Part shown: in pieces, positions 10,662 through 10,959 of the stretch
Position numbering within the stretch: position 1 is the first letter of the stretch
Layout of the letters: the number at the start of each line of letters is the position of its first letter
Notes under the pieces: model-generated
Database searches by the model: none
What the model was told of the DNA's origin: nothing
Seen by the model: the letters and a program-made list of their open reading frames with translations, nothing else
Assembly: GCA_040876735.1 (NCBI GenBank)
Contig: JBBDPC010000169.1
Span: forward strand, 1 to 10,959
Origin: Natronomicrosphaera sp040876735
GTDB taxonomy: Bacteria; Planctomycetota; Phycisphaerae; Phycisphaerales; Phycisphaeraceae
Direction: 5' to 3'
Length of the DNA: 10,959 nucleotides
Made by a program: the position numbers and the translations under genes

Positions 10662-10959
10662 ACGCGTACGATGACGCCTGCACCTCGCCGCGCGCCCGCC
10701 GTGCCGCCGCCCGCTCTTTGCCCAGCTTCTGCACGATGCCGCTGGCACGCAGTTCCGCCAGCGGGTCCACCGGCAGGTTGTGGGCCATCCGCCACTCGGC
10801 CAGCGCGTGCGTCACGTCCGTCTCGTACGCCTGCTTCAGGCAGCGCTCGGCCCCCACGATGTCGCCCGCCGCCTGCGCTTTCGCCAGCGCCTTGCGGTCC
10901 ACGAGCTGCGCCTTGGCGAACAGCGACTGCGCTTCCATCACCGTCTGCACCATCGCCTC
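10660..10959 (-). CDS. Hypothetical protein with a TPR-like helical repeat (5' partial)
   Basis: Not recognised. The frame stays open to the window edge (Glu-Ala before the first Met at 10953), so the gene probably begins outside. If Met at 10953 were the start, the product would be 97 residues, but its only purine-rich site is two bases away. Numbering from that Met, residues 22-46 (GD at 30-31, Ala35, Leu39, Ala42, Asp46) fit the spacing of a tetratricopeptide repeat hairpin. The rest is helical and rich in Ala, Lys and Arg, with a basic stretch near the end (KERAAARRARGE). Its stop codon lies 9 bases before the next ATG, so it is the first visible gene of the minus-strand run. Confidence 0.6.
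   Translation of the reverse strand, partial: EAMVQTVMEAQSLFAKAQLVDRKALAKAQAAGDIVGAERCLKQAYETDVTHALAEWRMAHNLPVDPLAELRASGIVQKLGKERAAARRARGEVQASSYA

Overview
The window is high-GC bacterial DNA and reads as an ordinary chromosomal segment. The likely source is a planctomycete, perhaps of the Phycisphaerae. This is inference from three things: high GC, a ClpC-type (UVR-containing) ClpA/B-family protein, and a C-terminal zinc ribbon of the form CxxCGYxL...CPECG, which I associate with planctomycete proteins. No rRNA, tRNA, CRISPR array, transposase, phage gene or toxin gene was seen.

Layout, left to right. (1) Positions 1-2445, plus strand: the AAA+ unfoldase gene clpC, cut by the window at its 5' end, followed by a strong intrinsic terminator. 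(2) 2563-4584, minus: acetyl-CoA synthetase (acs), convergent with clpC. (3) 4585-5046: the only long non-coding stretch, between divergent acs and an SDR gene. It holds two nested inverted repeats built partly on a CTCTGCG motif. (4) 5047-5877, plus: a classical SDR oxidoreductase related to gluconate 5-dehydrogenase/KduD. (5) 5929-7134, minus: a CorA-type magnesium transporter with a long basic N-terminus. (6) 7287-8069, plus: a six-segment membrane protein I do not recognise. It is divergent from corA and its 3' end overlaps the next gene by 98 bases. (7) 7972-10959, minus: a run of four co-oriented genes. In transcription order these are an unrecognised partial gene with a TPR-like repeat, a YcxB-like membrane protein with a zinc ribbon, a DinB/YfiT-fold protein, and xylulokinase (xylB).

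Functionally the genes are a mixture. They cover protein quality control (ClpC), acetate activation (Acs), sugar or polyol metabolism (the SDR and XylB) and Mg2+ uptake (CorA). The SDR and XylB could both serve carbohydrate use, but they are not adjacent and nothing in the sequence ties them together. I found no convincing new multi-gene system. The items most worth a second look are the nested palindromic element at 4735-4941, the YcxB/zinc-ribbon protein in a lower-GC island, and the unrecognised membrane protein with its convergent overlap.
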